Origin: MGBC114844 sp910585855
Lineage (GTDB): Bacteria; Bacillota; Clostridia; Lachnospirales; Lachnospiraceae
Assembly: GCA_965646165.1 (NCBI GenBank)
Contig: CBFFYP010000014.1
Span: 3,280 to 67,279 of the forward strand
DNA length: 64,000 nt
Direction: 5' to 3'
Position 1 is the stretch's first letter; every line of letters begins with the position of its first letter. The notes under the pieces are model-generated. The model was not told where the DNA came from and made no database searches. It saw only the letters and a list, made by a program, of their open reading frames with translations. Position numbers and translations under genes: made by a program. Positions 28,697 to 37,379 of this stretch are shown here, piece after piece.

Positions 28697-28850
28697 GCAG
28701 CAGGAAGCGAATAAGAGGTCTATGCAGGGTCATTATTTCCCGTCGGCACTTAGGCACTGTATTTTAGTGCCTTATGTGTCCGCTACGAGGAAATACTAAG
28801 CGAAAGCGGGCCCGGAATAGACCTCTTATTCGATTCCTGCGACCTCTTCA
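28697..28850 (-). repeat. Family A element overlapping the DUF5682 stop
   Basis: Arms 28700-28723 and 28817-28840 match over 24 bases with one mismatch. Inner hairpin AGGCACT/AGTGCCT. The right arm contains the last four codons and the stop of the DUF5682 gene (AGIE then TAA at 28828-28826). Thus the terminal stem is partly coding sequence, and the matching left arm lies outside the gene. Confidence 0.85.
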
Positions 28851-31213
28851 GAACACCTGTTTTTTACATAGCAATCCACTTCTTTTCCGTAGCCATACCA
28901 CTCCGGCAGCACCTGCTCCATCTCCAAAATCTCTTTCCCTTTCTTCCCGTGAAGCCCCGCTGCCATCTCTGCAATCCGATCAATCTCCCGAGGAATAAAA
29001 TAAGCAAATGCCATTCGAAGTTCCGGTAAAAGTTCCATAAATTCCGCCTCTTCTACCTGTCCAAAAAATCCATCCAAAATCTCTAAAAACTTTCCTCCTA
29101 TAAACACCAAATCCCGTGCCGTACAAAACAATCCACGAAAAAACAATGCCGTTTTCATCATCTGTTCCCGTGTTCCGGTCAAATATCCCCGGCATACCAA
29201 TTCCACCTCTCTTAGTTCTTTTTGACCGCTGCCATATAAAATCCCGTAAATACACTCATTTAATCCCGCCTGAATCTGCGTATCCTGTATCATTTTTTCC
29301 AAAGCCTGAATATAACCATCCCGCTCTGCTAAAAATTCCTCCCCATCTTCTCCGTTTCTTCCAGTAATTTGATAAAGCAGTTTTAAAACATCCATACATG
29401 CTCCCAAATCCTCTTCTTTTATCTGTGTCATAGAAGGCAGCAATGTAATTAATTTTTGTACACTGATATGAATCAAAGAATCAAATTTTAATTCCGTTTC
29501 ATAAAGACTTCCCAATTCCTTCATCATCAGAAAAGATTTCAGTGCCTCTGCAATCGAATAAAAATCTGTATCGTTCAGTAAAAATTCATAGACCCGATCA
29601 TAGACAAAAGGAAGCTGTTCTTTTAGTCCCATTTCAAATACCTGTGTAAGAAGCACAGCACTTTTTCCTGCCCCCATTTCCCCTTTTAAATTTTCTTTTA
29701 CCAGACTAATGGCAGCTTCTTCTACCGTAGCACCATGCACGGAAACATCGATTAAAGCTGCATGAACCTGTATATTCCACTTATATTTCCAAACTTCCCG
29801 CATTAAATTTTTATCTTTTTTTAACTGCAGATTAGGACCTTTTACTTTCTTTACAAAAGCTGTTCCTAAAAATACCATTTGATAAAAAAACATACTGATT
29901 TGCCGATGCCTTGTACTTGAAAAGATAGAAAGCGTCGTTTCTGTTTCAACTGTAGAACGTGTTTTTAATAAAAATTTTTTGCACTGTGCTTCAAAATCCT
30001 GAACAATCGGCGGTACATCAGCATCCTCACATAGACTTCCCATTCGACTTCCTGTCATCTGTTTTCGCAAAATCCGTATCGGTGTATCCGTAGCAATATT
30101 ATACTCTCCCTTTACATAAGAAGATAATACTGCATCCAAAAGTTCATACGCTCCCGGTTCTCTCTTTCCTCTTAATTCTGCAAGTCCCTCCGCCATCTGA
30201 CAGGCACAGATTTCATCATAAGTCGATAATAATCCTTCTTTCTTTCTGATTTCTTTTCCAGAGGAAACAATCAAATCCAGCACGGCTCTGCGATATGGCA
30301 GCGGTTCTTTTATTCCTTCCCATATCTTTTGATAAAATTCGGGAAATGGCATCCCGCTTGCATAACCGTTTAATGCATCCGCTGCCTCCATAGAATATGG
30401 CATCAGATAAACACCCTGATCCTTTTTCGGAACTCGCTTTATACTCTTTTTTTCTGCTGCTTTTTCGGTTTCTGTTTTACTTTCTTCTAATAATTCTTGC
30501 AAAGCAGGGGTATGAAACCCTCCTGTTACTACCAATACCCGAAACAATGAATCTGGCTTTAAAGTCTTTATTTGATCTAAAATTGCTTGTGCCATATAGG
30601 CTTCTCTTGCCAGACAGCCTTCCTCTTCTAGTTCTTCTTTTGATGTATTTTCCCGTGCAAATCTGCAGTAAGTCAAAAGATTGGAAAACCACATATCGCT
30701 TTCCTTCAAAAGCCCGTTTAATTCAAAATACTTTTCCCAAAATTCTTCAAAACTACGAAGCCCTGTTTTTTCGCAAAGCTGCCGGATATATTCATTTCTT
30801 GAAAGTAAATAATCATCATTATAATTACTTTTTTCTTCTTTTTTTAAAAGCCCTTTTCCCTCTTTGGAAGCCGCTAAAATATCCCCATAAGGCAAGTCAA
30901 TAAATGACAGCCGACTTCCTTGTCTTTGTCCTTCTCTTAATGCTGCAAGCTCAGGCGAATAATCCAAAAAAGGATAATAACATTTATAATGTCCCTTTTC
31001 TTTAGAAATCTGACCCGTTGTATCATGATAGGAATAATAAACTGCAAAAGGAGCTTTTGTATTACTATGTATCATAACCGGAATCAGGCTATTTGCACTG
31101 TCTGGTCCTTCTATAAAAACCATAGACGGTTTCCAGCTTTCCATTACTTTTTTTACATGAAAAGCACATGCCGGACTGTGGTGTCGGATAGGAAGCAGCC
31201 TTATTTCAGCCAT
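28826..31213 (-). CDS. DUF5682 protein (YehM-like)
   Basis: 795 residues from ATG 31213 (MAEIRLLPIRHHSPACAFHV); this start overlaps the MoxR stop by 13 bases and fits the conserved N-terminus better than the ATG at 31240. The PIRHHSPACA motif and FIEGPDSANSLIPV near residue 35 are typical of DUF5682. The family resembles ChaN/TIKI-like folds in its first third by the EGP and GFHTPAL motifs, which is inference. The rest is helical. It is the second gene of the MoxR-VWA-SWIM set. The last codons lie in a family A repeat arm. Confidence 0.85.
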   Translation of the reverse strand: MAEIRLLPIRHHSPACAFHVKKVMESWKPSMVFIEGPDSANSLIPVMIHSNTKAPFAVYYSYHDTTGQISKEKGHYKCYYPFLDYSPELAALREGQRQGSRLSFIDLPYGDILAASKEGKGLLKKEEKSNYNDDYLLSRNEYIRQLCEKTGLRSFEEFWEKYFELNGLLKESDMWFSNLLTYCRFARENTSKEELEEEGCLAREAYMAQAILDQIKTLKPDSLFRVLVVTGGFHTPALQELLEESKTETEKAAEKKSIKRVPKKDQGVYLMPYSMEAADALNGYASGMPFPEFYQKIWEGIKEPLPYRRAVLDLIVSSGKEIRKKEGLLSTYDEICACQMAEGLAELRGKREPGAYELLDAVLSSYVKGEYNIATDTPIRILRKQMTGSRMGSLCEDADVPPIVQDFEAQCKKFLLKTRSTVETETTLSIFSSTRHRQISMFFYQMVFLGTAFVKKVKGPNLQLKKDKNLMREVWKYKWNIQVHAALIDVSVHGATVEEAAISLVKENLKGEMGAGKSAVLLTQVFEMGLKEQLPFVYDRVYEFLLNDTDFYSIAEALKSFLMMKELGSLYETELKFDSLIHISVQKLITLLPSMTQIKEEDLGACMDVLKLLYQITGRNGEDGEEFLAERDGYIQALEKMIQDTQIQAGLNECIYGILYGSGQKELREVELVCRGYLTGTREQMMKTALFFRGLFCTARDLVFIGGKFLEILDGFFGQVEEAEFMELLPELRMAFAYFIPREIDRIAEMAAGLHGKKGKEILEMEQVLPEWYGYGKEVDCYVKNRCSEEVAGIE

Positions 31214-32316
31214 TTCCTTGCTTCGTAATATTTTTTCCATAATCCACCCTCTTTGCTGCTTTTATCTCGAATTACCGTATTAAAATATCCCTTCACTTTT
31301 TCTAAATCGTCCTTATTTTCCTTTACCACAGCTCCTAAAAGGCTCTGTACCAGACAATCTATAGAAATCTTTTCTTCTCCATAATAATATCCAGTCAGCA
31401 TCGCCTGATAATAAACCGAAACCGCCTCCGCCGTACTCATCACCGCAGAAGGCCGATCAATTCGATGCCCATTCGAAGAAATTCCCTCCCTCAGTTCATG
31501 ATAGGTAGATGCCAAAAGTTCTGCTACTTCTTCTTCTGCCTCCATTGCAATATGACTTTCTGCTGCCAACTGACTCACTTCATTTAAGATAATCTGTTTT
31601 TCCATTGCTACATCCCGAACGGGCATTACCGTTTCAAAATTAAAGCGCCGCTTTAGGGCACTGCTCATTTCATTGACCCCTTTATCTCTGGTATTTGCCG
31701 TTCCTATTACATTAAACCCAGGCTTTGCAAATAAAAATCCTTCATCTCCAAGCTCTGGTACATTTAATACCTTATCGCTTAATACACTAATCAAACTGTC
31801 CTGTATCTCAGCAGGTGTTCTGGTAATTTCTTCAAATCGGGTTAAAATCCCTTTCTCCATTCCTACATATAACGGTGCAGGCACAAGTGCTTCCCGGCTT
31901 GGACCATGCGCTAAGAGAAGGGCATAATTCCAAGAGTATTTAATCATATCCTCTGTTGTTCCTGCCGTTCCCTGAATGGTATTGGTACTAACTCCGCTGA
32001 TTGCTGCAGAAAGCAGTTCGGAAAGCATCGTTTTAGCTGTCCCGGGTTCTCCCACTAACATCAGTCCACGGTTTCCTGCCAGAGTAATAATACAGCGTTC
32101 AATCAAAGCATCGTTTCCAAAGTATTTCTTTTTAATAGTATATTCTTTGTTTTGATAGAGAATTGGTTTGGCACTGCCTAAAATAAATGTACGCACTGCT
32201 TTCGGCGACATTTTCCAGTTCTCTGGTACTCGTCCGGTATCGGTTGCTTTTAATACCTGCAGTTCCTCCCTGTAGCGAACTTCCACAGGAGGTTTTACTA
32301 AATTTTCTTGTTCCAT
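31201..32316 (-). CDS. MoxR-family AAA+ ATPase (YehL-like)
   Basis: 371 residues. Walker A GEPGTAKT at 89-96. The Walker B region reads ILTRFEEITRT around 157-167 and lacks the usual hydrophobic-Asp, with FEE in its place, as in YehL-type ATPases by my recollection. Sensor-1 Asn lies in VIGTANTRDKG; sensor-2 and lid follow, with EISSALKRRF-type arginine (SSALKRRFNF). MoxR ATPases work with VWA proteins as chaperone-like remodelers. First gene of the operon. ATG at 32316. Confidence 0.9.
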   Translation of the reverse strand: MEQENLVKPPVEVRYREELQVLKATDTGRVPENWKMSPKAVRTFILGSAKPILYQNKEYTIKKKYFGNDALIERCIITLAGNRGLMLVGEPGTAKTMLSELLSAAISGVSTNTIQGTAGTTEDMIKYSWNYALLLAHGPSREALVPAPLYVGMEKGILTRFEEITRTPAEIQDSLISVLSDKVLNVPELGDEGFLFAKPGFNVIGTANTRDKGVNEMSSALKRRFNFETVMPVRDVAMEKQIILNEVSQLAAESHIAMEAEEEVAELLASTYHELREGISSNGHRIDRPSAVMSTAEAVSVYYQAMLTGYYYGEEKISIDCLVQSLLGAVVKENKDDLEKVKGYFNTVIRDKSSKEGGLWKKYYEARKWLK

Positions 32317-32465
32317 AAATTTCTCCGTTCTTATTTTTCTTTTTTTGTACTTTGTATATTTTTCCAGATTTGCTTATTTACTATCCTATTTTATATATAA
32401 GTATACGTTTTTATTGGAAATTTGTAAATAAAACTTTTAAAGAAATATTTGAGTGCTGATGACAG

Positions 32466-32630
32466 GGAAACGCCAAAATTCCAAGGAAGGTCTATTCCGG
32501 GCTCGCTTTCGCTTAGCATTTCCTATGTATCTGCTGCTATCCGACCAACAGCGAGAAACGATCAAACTACCCTGATGGATTATTTACAAATTCCGGTATC
32601 AGATAAATAATCAGATATAGCAGCAAATAT
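32466..32630 (+). repeat. Truncated family A element joined to other repeat debris
   Basis: GGGAAACGCC and a left arm (CAAAATTCCAAGGAAGG) lead into TTCGCTTAGCATTTCC, then the match stops at 32527. What follows includes GCTATCCGACCAACAGCGAG, similar to the spacer sequences inside the B pairs at 40.8 and 47.4 kb, and two nested inverted repeats (GATTATTT/AAATAATC and TGCTGCTAT/ATAGCAGCA). It lies upstream of the MoxR gene, so promoter sequences of that operon must be between 32317 and 32465 or within it. Confidence 0.55.
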
Positions 32631-32641
32631 CCTTCTACATC

Positions 32642-32692
32642 AAAAAAATACACCGTCCTAACATTCGCAAAATACAATGGGCGGTGTATCAT
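32642..32692 (-). terminator. Intrinsic terminator
   Basis: On the minus strand ATACACCGCCC pairs with GGACGGTGTAT across a 24-base loop, followed by seven T residues. It is about 130 bases past the stop of the gene at 32820 and separates that transcript from the MoxR operon. Confidence 0.6.
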
Positions 32693-32819
32693 TCTAAAGT
32701 CACAAATACTTTTATTTAAGTATTGTTTATGGTTTCCTCTTTGTCTATCTATTTCATACCATTAATATAAAATCACTCTGTTTTTTACTTAATATTTTTC
32801 CTTTTATTATTCGTTTTAT

Positions 32820-33602
32820 CTAAAAATTATCCCAAAACCGTGGAGTCAGTGTTTCGTCAAATGTCGTAACTGCACTGCAAAACATGTCATATCCCAATCC
32901 ATCTGAAAACTCCACCGTAATATCACTTCCTTCAAAAACAAGACAACGTGGTTCGATTGTATCCAATAGTCCTTCAAAGTTAAACATCGGAAATAACTTT
33001 CTTACCTCCGCTTCGACATCCGTTTTTTCTATACTTCCATCATTTGGTGTTTCATCATATTCTTTCGACATCTGATAAATTTTATTAACTACTTCATCAT
33101 TAAAAAATATTTCCTGCCATTCTTCTTCCGTATATTGATTTTGCATTTCCGGCAAAATTGCTCCCTTTCTCTCCCAAACTAATGGTGTAGCGTCTACAAA
33201 ATCTAAAAAAAGACATGACCAAAAATAATTATTAATTAATTTTATATTGGCTCGGATTCGTTCTTCCTGCTTATTATAATATTCTTCTAATACCTTTGCT
33301 ATACTATCTTTATCTTTTGGTGCAGACTGAAGCAGCGGCATAAGAGCCCCCAAACGAGAACTATCCCCTTCTTTTAAATCTTCTAAAATATCTTCCAAAT
33401 CCATATCTATATACATCTCAATCTCTTCATTATCATTCCCCTCATAGTGATAATCCTTTTTCTCAAAAGTTCCTATCATTCCAAAATAATAAGTTCCTTT
33501 CACTAAAAATTCTCCGTCCTGACAAATCACATTAATCAAACCATATACCTCCTTATCTTTTACTGATTCTAAAAAATTCCTGCTTTTTATCTGCTGATAC
33601 AT
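32820..33602 (-). CDS. Hypothetical acidic protein
   Basis: About 260 residues from ATG 33602 (MYQQIKSRNFLESVKDKEVY), which overlaps the acetyltransferase stop by 16 bases. Acidic and soluble-looking, with beta-rich ends: GEFLVKGTYYFGMIGTFEKK near the start and CLVFEGSDITVEFSDGLGYD near the end. No motif or family recognised. Coupled translation with the GNAT gene suggests a shared role. Confidence 0.65.
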   Translation of the reverse strand: MYQQIKSRNFLESVKDKEVYGLINVICQDGEFLVKGTYYFGMIGTFEKKDYHYEGNDNEEIEMYIDMDLEDILEDLKEGDSSRLGALMPLLQSAPKDKDSIAKVLEEYYNKQEERIRANIKLINNYFWSCLFLDFVDATPLVWERKGAILPEMQNQYTEEEWQEIFFNDEVVNKIYQMSKEYDETPNDGSIEKTDVEAEVRKLFPMFNFEGLLDTIEPRCLVFEGSDITVEFSDGLGYDMFCSAVTTFDETLTPRFWDNF

Positions 33603-34192
33603 TCTATCTTTTCTGCAATACACTCTCCAAACGTATCTGTATAAATTTTTAAATATTCTTCAAAAGAAATTTTTCTTCCATCTGAAAGCACTTCCATAGA
33701 AACTCCAAACAACTTAACCAAAAGCCCTGTATTCCTCATTTTATTTTGATAATAAAACCGTTTTCTCTTTTCCCGTATCTGCTGCTCTTCTTTTGACAAA
33801 CCTGTTTCTCTTTCACTGGTTGATTCAATCTCTAAAATCAAACAAGCATTAACATACTTTTCTTTCAATAATTCCAATACGGCTGAACCAATTCCTTTCC
33901 CTCTCTTTTTGGGATCAATCACAAAATAATCCAGCAAAACCATCTCCTGAGCCAAAATCACAATCGCCAATCCGCAAAACTCTAATACATCCCTATTATT
34001 CTCCTTTTGATTTATTTCTGCAGCACAATTTACTTCCTGAACAATCGCCCATATCTGCATCTTTCTTTCCCGCTGTTTTTGCTCCATTATCGGATATGGT
34101 TTTCGTTCCTCTTTTGGAAAAGCCTCAAGATAAAGTGCTTTTACTTGCCCTAAAAATTCTAAATTACTGTCATTTACTTGTATTAATTTCAT
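33587..34192 (-). CDS. GNAT-family acetyltransferase
   Basis: 201 residues. The acetyl-CoA binding motif (RxxGxG form) is KKRGKGIGSAVLELL near 97-111, preceded by a beta strand ending LLDYFVIDP. The C-terminal part continues with FYYQNKMRNTGLLVKLFGVS, the usual late-GNAT pattern. The substrate cannot be told from sequence. It is the first gene of a two-gene unit and lies next to the IS607 remnant, whose tnpB fragment stops 21 bp upstream of its start. Confidence 0.8.
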   Translation of the reverse strand: MKLIQVNDSNLEFLGQVKALYLEAFPKEERKPYPIMEQKQRERKMQIWAIVQEVNCAAEINQKENNRDVLEFCGLAIVILAQEMVLLDYFVIDPKKRGKGIGSAVLELLKEKYVNACLILEIESTSERETGLSKEEQQIREKRKRFYYQNKMRNTGLLVKLFGVSMEVLSDGRKISFEEYLKIYTDTFGECIAEKIECISR

Positions 34193-34212
34193 TTTGACTC
34201 CCTTTTTAATTA

Positions 34213-34498
34213 TTATCTTAATTTTACATTCTGATTTGTCAGGATCAGGATATTCCTGCCGTTTTTCTTTTTATACTTTGGAAGTTTTGGCTTCCCTGTA
34301 TATTTGTCCTTATTCTTTGCCCAGTCTTTTATGAACTGAAAAAAGGACTGCCTTATTGCTATTTATAAACGCCTGGCGCAGTATATAATTTGCATGGTTG
34401 TACAAATTTTTGGAAAGGAAACAGAAATAGTCCAGCATGGCGTAACAGGTATCAGACGGCTTTATAATATGTTTTTCAACCCTCTGTACTATCATCAC
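34213..34498 (-). pseudogene. tnpB: IS607 TnpB fragments
   Basis: The first frame (34498-34310) begins MMIVQRVEKHIIKPSDTCYA and contains CFLSKNLYNHANYILRQ, the TnpB N-terminus. After its stop, another frame reads DKYTGKPKLPKYKKKNGRNI up to a stop at 34213, also from TnpB. Everything after that, including the catalytic RuvC residues and zinc finger, is absent. The pieces are joined by an internal deletion and frameshift. Confidence 0.75.
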
Positions 34499-35081
34499 TT
34501 TCTAACACCTCTCTTATTTTTTTCGCTTTTCTTTTACTGTACAGCTTCATAGAATAACAATGCAGCAGCGATAGGATTTCTTCAAAAATTTCCTCGCTGT
34601 CTAATTTTACAGAGCCAACTTCGCTCATCACTATGATGTCGCAATGATATTTCTGGAATACATGATAAAACAGGTCAAAACCAACCCTTGACAGCCTGTC
34701 TTTATAGGTAATCACAACTTTTTCCACCCTGCCATCCATGACTTCATCCAAAAGCTTGAAAAAATCTTTTCTTTTTTCAAAGCTTATCCCACTGGCAATA
34801 TCAGAATAAATCCCAGATATCCGGTATCCATTGGAAAAGCAGAACTGTTTCAGCATAGTGATCTGGTTCTCCAAATCTGCTTTTTGTTTTGGTGTTGATA
34901 CCCTTGCGTACAGATATGTTTTTCTTTCAACGCCCTTGTTAAATAGTTTCAATACGTCATCTGAATTATAATCATATCTTTTATTTGGAAGTTCTGTTAC
35001 CCGGATTACTCCTGTTTTTACATATTTCGTCAGTGTTGGACGGGAAATTCCAAGCAGTTGTAACACTTCTTTTGACAACAC
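34476..35081 (-). CDS. tnpA: IS607-family serine recombinase (TnpA)
   Basis: About 200 residues from a GTG at 35081 (VLSKEVLQLLGISRPTLTKY), which has AGAGGTGG 5 bases upstream; an in-frame ATG at 35135 lacks such a site. A MerR-like helix-turn-helix at the start binds DNA. The serine recombinase domain follows, with catalytic Ser in YLYARVSTPKQKADLENQ and the conserved Arg in YKDRLSRVGFD. It looks intact. It would move the element, including this damaged copy, with little target preference. Overlaps tnpB by 23 bases. Confidence 0.85.
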   Translation of the reverse strand: MLSKEVLQLLGISRPTLTKYVKTGVIRVTELPNKRYDYNSDDVLKLFNKGVERKTYLYARVSTPKQKADLENQITMLKQFCFSNGYRISGIYSDIASGISFEKRKDFFKLLDEVMDGRVEKVVITYKDRLSRVGFDLFYHVFQKYHCDIIVMSEVGSVKLDSEEIFEEILSLLHCYSMKLYSKRKAKKIREVLESDDSTEG

Positions 35082-35180
35082 GATAACCACCTCTTTTCCT
35101 GAGATAATTATAATAGATTCAAATATGCTTTTCAACTATTTTGCTAAAAAATTTAATATAACTTCATATTTTTATTTACT

Positions 35181-35297
35181 TTATACGCCATACTTTTCAT
35201 TTAAAATCTTTACCAATTCTCCTGCCCGTATCTCCCCATTTTCCCATAAAGCATCCATAATCTTCAATTCCGAATCAAATAATTTTATTTTCATCAT
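35181..35297 (-). pseudogene. BlaI/MecI-type repressor, N-terminal fragment
   Basis: Thirty-eight codons from ATG 35297: MMKIKLFDSELKIMDALWEN followed by GEIRAGELVKILNEKYGV and a stop. This is the first half of the BlaI/MecI/CopY winged helix (normally followed by NKNTTYT and a dimer domain). The rest is missing and no blaR1 is nearby. It borders the IS607 element, which is the likely cause of the loss. The stretch from 35300 to 35440 shows nothing further. Confidence 0.6.
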
Positions 35298-35439
35298 ATT
35301 TTCTTAATAACTATCCTTTCTTATTCTCTTATCAAATATTCTTTTACTATTTTTTATTTTAGTTGACTTCGTTACAATTTGCAAGTATCAATACTATTAA
35401 AACAAGATAAGATACTGCCAGAAAGGGTTGATTTTCACC

Positions 35440-35655
35440 GAACGCAAGAAACAGTTTACTCCTCTCGCTGTTCATTGGATAACGGCAGAAATGATGTATT
35501 ATTACAGAACAAGTACTCAGTAACGTTTGGAAACAATTCTTTTTTTGTTCCGGGGTCAAAAACAGCCAGATTCGAAAACAGTAGGCAGCCTGCAGTGACT
35601 TTTTGGAAACCGGAACAACAGGCTGCCTACTGTTTTCGAATCTGGCGTCCCCCTC
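35440..35655 (-). repeat. Family B hairpin with flanking remnant
   Basis: Arms 35568-35592 and 35619-35643 are perfect inverted complements over 25 bases; GGCGTCC follows. Only the innermost part of the core remains. The left flank GTTCCGGGGTCAAAAACAGCC-type end, preceded by TTCTTTTTTT, matches the end 2 extension of other B copies. The segment 35440-35540 (AAGAAACAGTTTACTCCTCT onward) looks like further decayed B pair material. Confidence 0.75.
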
Positions 35656-35785
35656 ACCCACAAAAACATTAAAAAACATATATAAAACCACAACGAAAAA
35701 GACAGTGACTACACCAAAGCCATTCACTGCCCTAGAAACTGCTTATAAAAACCGCTGCCAGCAAATCATGTTCAGAAATCCGACA

Positions 35786-36586
35786 TCATGTAATCACTTT
35801 AACTAAAGTATCCTCTTTCTTCTCTTCTTCCTCTATCTCTGCCTCTTCCTGCTGCATATGATAGAATTGCTTTAAAATCGGCTTTATTAGTTTATACATT
35901 TGTCCGCCGTCTTTCTGTCCATATTTCTTAATCATTTCATGATGAATCTTCTGAAGCTGCTTTACATTATATCGGCGAAGCATCTTCACAATCCATCCAA
36001 TCACATCCCTGCTTTTTTCATCGGAAAGAACCCCCTGAATCAATATCTCTTCATCGGAATATTCAAACTCTGTCATTTCTGGTTTTGTATTCTCCAAAGT
36101 AAGAAGCTGAATCTCTACTCCTTCTGACTTAGCATCCGTCATTTCGTTTGTCTGTCCTTCTTGTGTCTGCTCTTCCTTTGCAGTATCCTTTGCCAAAGTT
36201 TTCTCCACTTTTTGTTTCACACTTCGAATCAATTCCGCCTGAGATAAACGTAATACATTCCGTTCTCTGTCACTCCAAAATCGAATCATTGCATCATATC
36301 CGGTATCATTTGATATAATAATATACTGCGTTTTTGCCCCTGTTTTCATTAAAAATCCTAAATAGGATACTAACTGAAAATCCAGTGCATTATTTCCTGT
36401 ATAACATTTTATCATAGTAAAACGATCCTTATAAGATAAAACAAAATCCAAATCATTGTAAGACAAAAACGGTGTATTCTCTGTATAAAACAGTAAAATA
36501 TCATCGGTATTTGCCGCAAGTTCAAACAGATGTTTCCAAACTGCTCCAACATTTTCGGTATCCACCAGATAAACTTTCTTCGCCAT
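35786..36586 (-). CDS. PIN/NYN-like domain protein
   Basis: 266 residues. The first ~125 residues fit a NYN/PIN-type nuclease fold: VYLVDTENVGAVWKHLFELA with Asp and Glu near 9-11, a central NALDFQLVSYLGFLM with Asp, and IIISNDTGYDAMIRFW with Asp. These acidic residues would hold Mg for RNA cleavage. The middle is a Glu/Lys/Thr-rich linker. The C-terminal ~90 residues are helical (KMLRRYNVKQLQKIHHEMIK) and may bind RNA or a partner, ending in an acidic tail. Single gene with GGAGG upstream. Its RNA target is unknown. Confidence 0.75.
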   Translation of the reverse strand: MAKKVYLVDTENVGAVWKHLFELAANTDDILLFYTENTPFLSYNDLDFVLSYKDRFTMIKCYTGNNALDFQLVSYLGFLMKTGAKTQYIIISNDTGYDAMIRFWSDRERNVLRLSQAELIRSVKQKVEKTLAKDTAKEEQTQEGQTNEMTDAKSEGVEIQLLTLENTKPEMTEFEYSDEEILIQGVLSDEKSRDVIGWIVKMLRRYNVKQLQKIHHEMIKKYGQKDGGQMYKLIKPILKQFYHMQQEEAEIEEEEKKEDTLVKVIT

Positions 36587-36790
36587 TCATTCCTCCATTT
36601 CTTTCTGGCAGCGTTACCGCTATTATATCGAAAAATACTTCCTTTCGCAAGGTGCAAAAATCCTATTTTCCCTATTAATTTCCTAATTTTCCACTATCTT
36701 CTTTTTATTTTTTATGTTATACTACATATAACTACATATTATAGACTGCTAACAACAATATTAGCAAATATTTTCTGTGAGGTGTTTTCT

Positions 36791-37378
36791 ATGAGTATTT
36801 TTAAAGAACTAAAGCGAATTTATTTTGTAGGAGCAATTCTCTATATCTTACTAGGAATTGTCCTGTTATTCTTCCCCCAAACTACACTGCTTACGATCTG
36901 TTATGCGTTTGCTCTGATTCTAGGAATTGTAGGCATCGGTTATATCTTTACTTATATCCGAAGCGACACCCTAAAAACCTATCAGCGCAATGACTTCGTT
37001 GTAGGTCTAACTTATCTGGTTCTAGCCGTATTTGTAGCCCTAAAAACAGAACTTATTATTTCTCTGCTCCCGGTACTGTTAGGAATGGCTATTATTATCA
37101 GCAGCATTGTAAAACTGCAGCATGCTCTAGATCTTATGCGAGTAAAATTCAATAACTGGTGGACCGTCTTATTAATTGCCATTTCTAGTGCAGCTATCGG
37201 TCTATATCTGGTCATCCATCCATTTTCCGCAGCCACTACCATGGTTCGTGTTATCGGTATTGCTGCCATTTGGAACGGTATTACAGATATTGGCACAGGC
37301 GTTTTATTCCTAAAAAAGATTAAAGAAGCAATTCAAGTTATGGGAGCAGTAGACTCAGAAGCCAAAGAAATCGACTAA
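36791..37378 (+). CDS. HdeD/DUF308-family membrane protein
   Basis: 195 residues from ATG 36791 (MSIFKELKRIYFVGAILYIL), with GAGGTG about 8 bases upstream; the frame upstream of this is not coding. Six hydrophobic segments alternate with short loops, as in HdeD-type proteins: AILYILLGIVLLFF, ICYAFALILGIVGIGYIF, FVVGLTYLVLAVFVAL, ISLLPVLLGMAIIISSIV, WWTVLLIAISSAAIGLYLVI and MVRVIGIAAIWNGITDIG. HdeD is linked to acid resistance in enterics; the role in Firmicutes is unknown. A family A element begins directly after the stop. Confidence 0.8.
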   Translation: MSIFKELKRIYFVGAILYILLGIVLLFFPQTTLLTICYAFALILGIVGIGYIFTYIRSDTLKTYQRNDFVVGLTYLVLAVFVALKTELIISLLPVLLGMAIIISSIVKLQHALDLMRVKFNNWWTVLLIAISSAAIGLYLVIHPFSAATTMVRVIGIAAIWNGITDIGTGVLFLKKIKEAIQVMGAVDSEAKEID

Positions 37379-37379
37379 A

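Larger units (their letters stand above)
34205..35130 (-). mobile_element. IS607-type element, tnpB truncated
   Basis: An apparently intact IS607 serine recombinase gene overlaps a broken tnpB, the normal gene order for IS607. The element's exact ends cannot be fixed by eye because IS607 has no terminal inverted repeats. On its right flank lies a blaI fragment, suggesting insertion plus deletion there. Confidence 0.75.

Noticed and set aside
31201..31240. DUF5682 start at 31240
   Set aside because: It adds nine residues (MEKILRSKE) before the conserved MAEIRLLPIRHHSP and would overlap the MoxR gene by 40 bases; the ATG at 31213 fits better.
36530..36790. Extended N-terminus of the HdeD-like protein
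   Set aside because: The upstream part is non-coding in character and antisense to the PIN-like gene's start; the ATG at 36791 has a ribosome site and a typical first helix.
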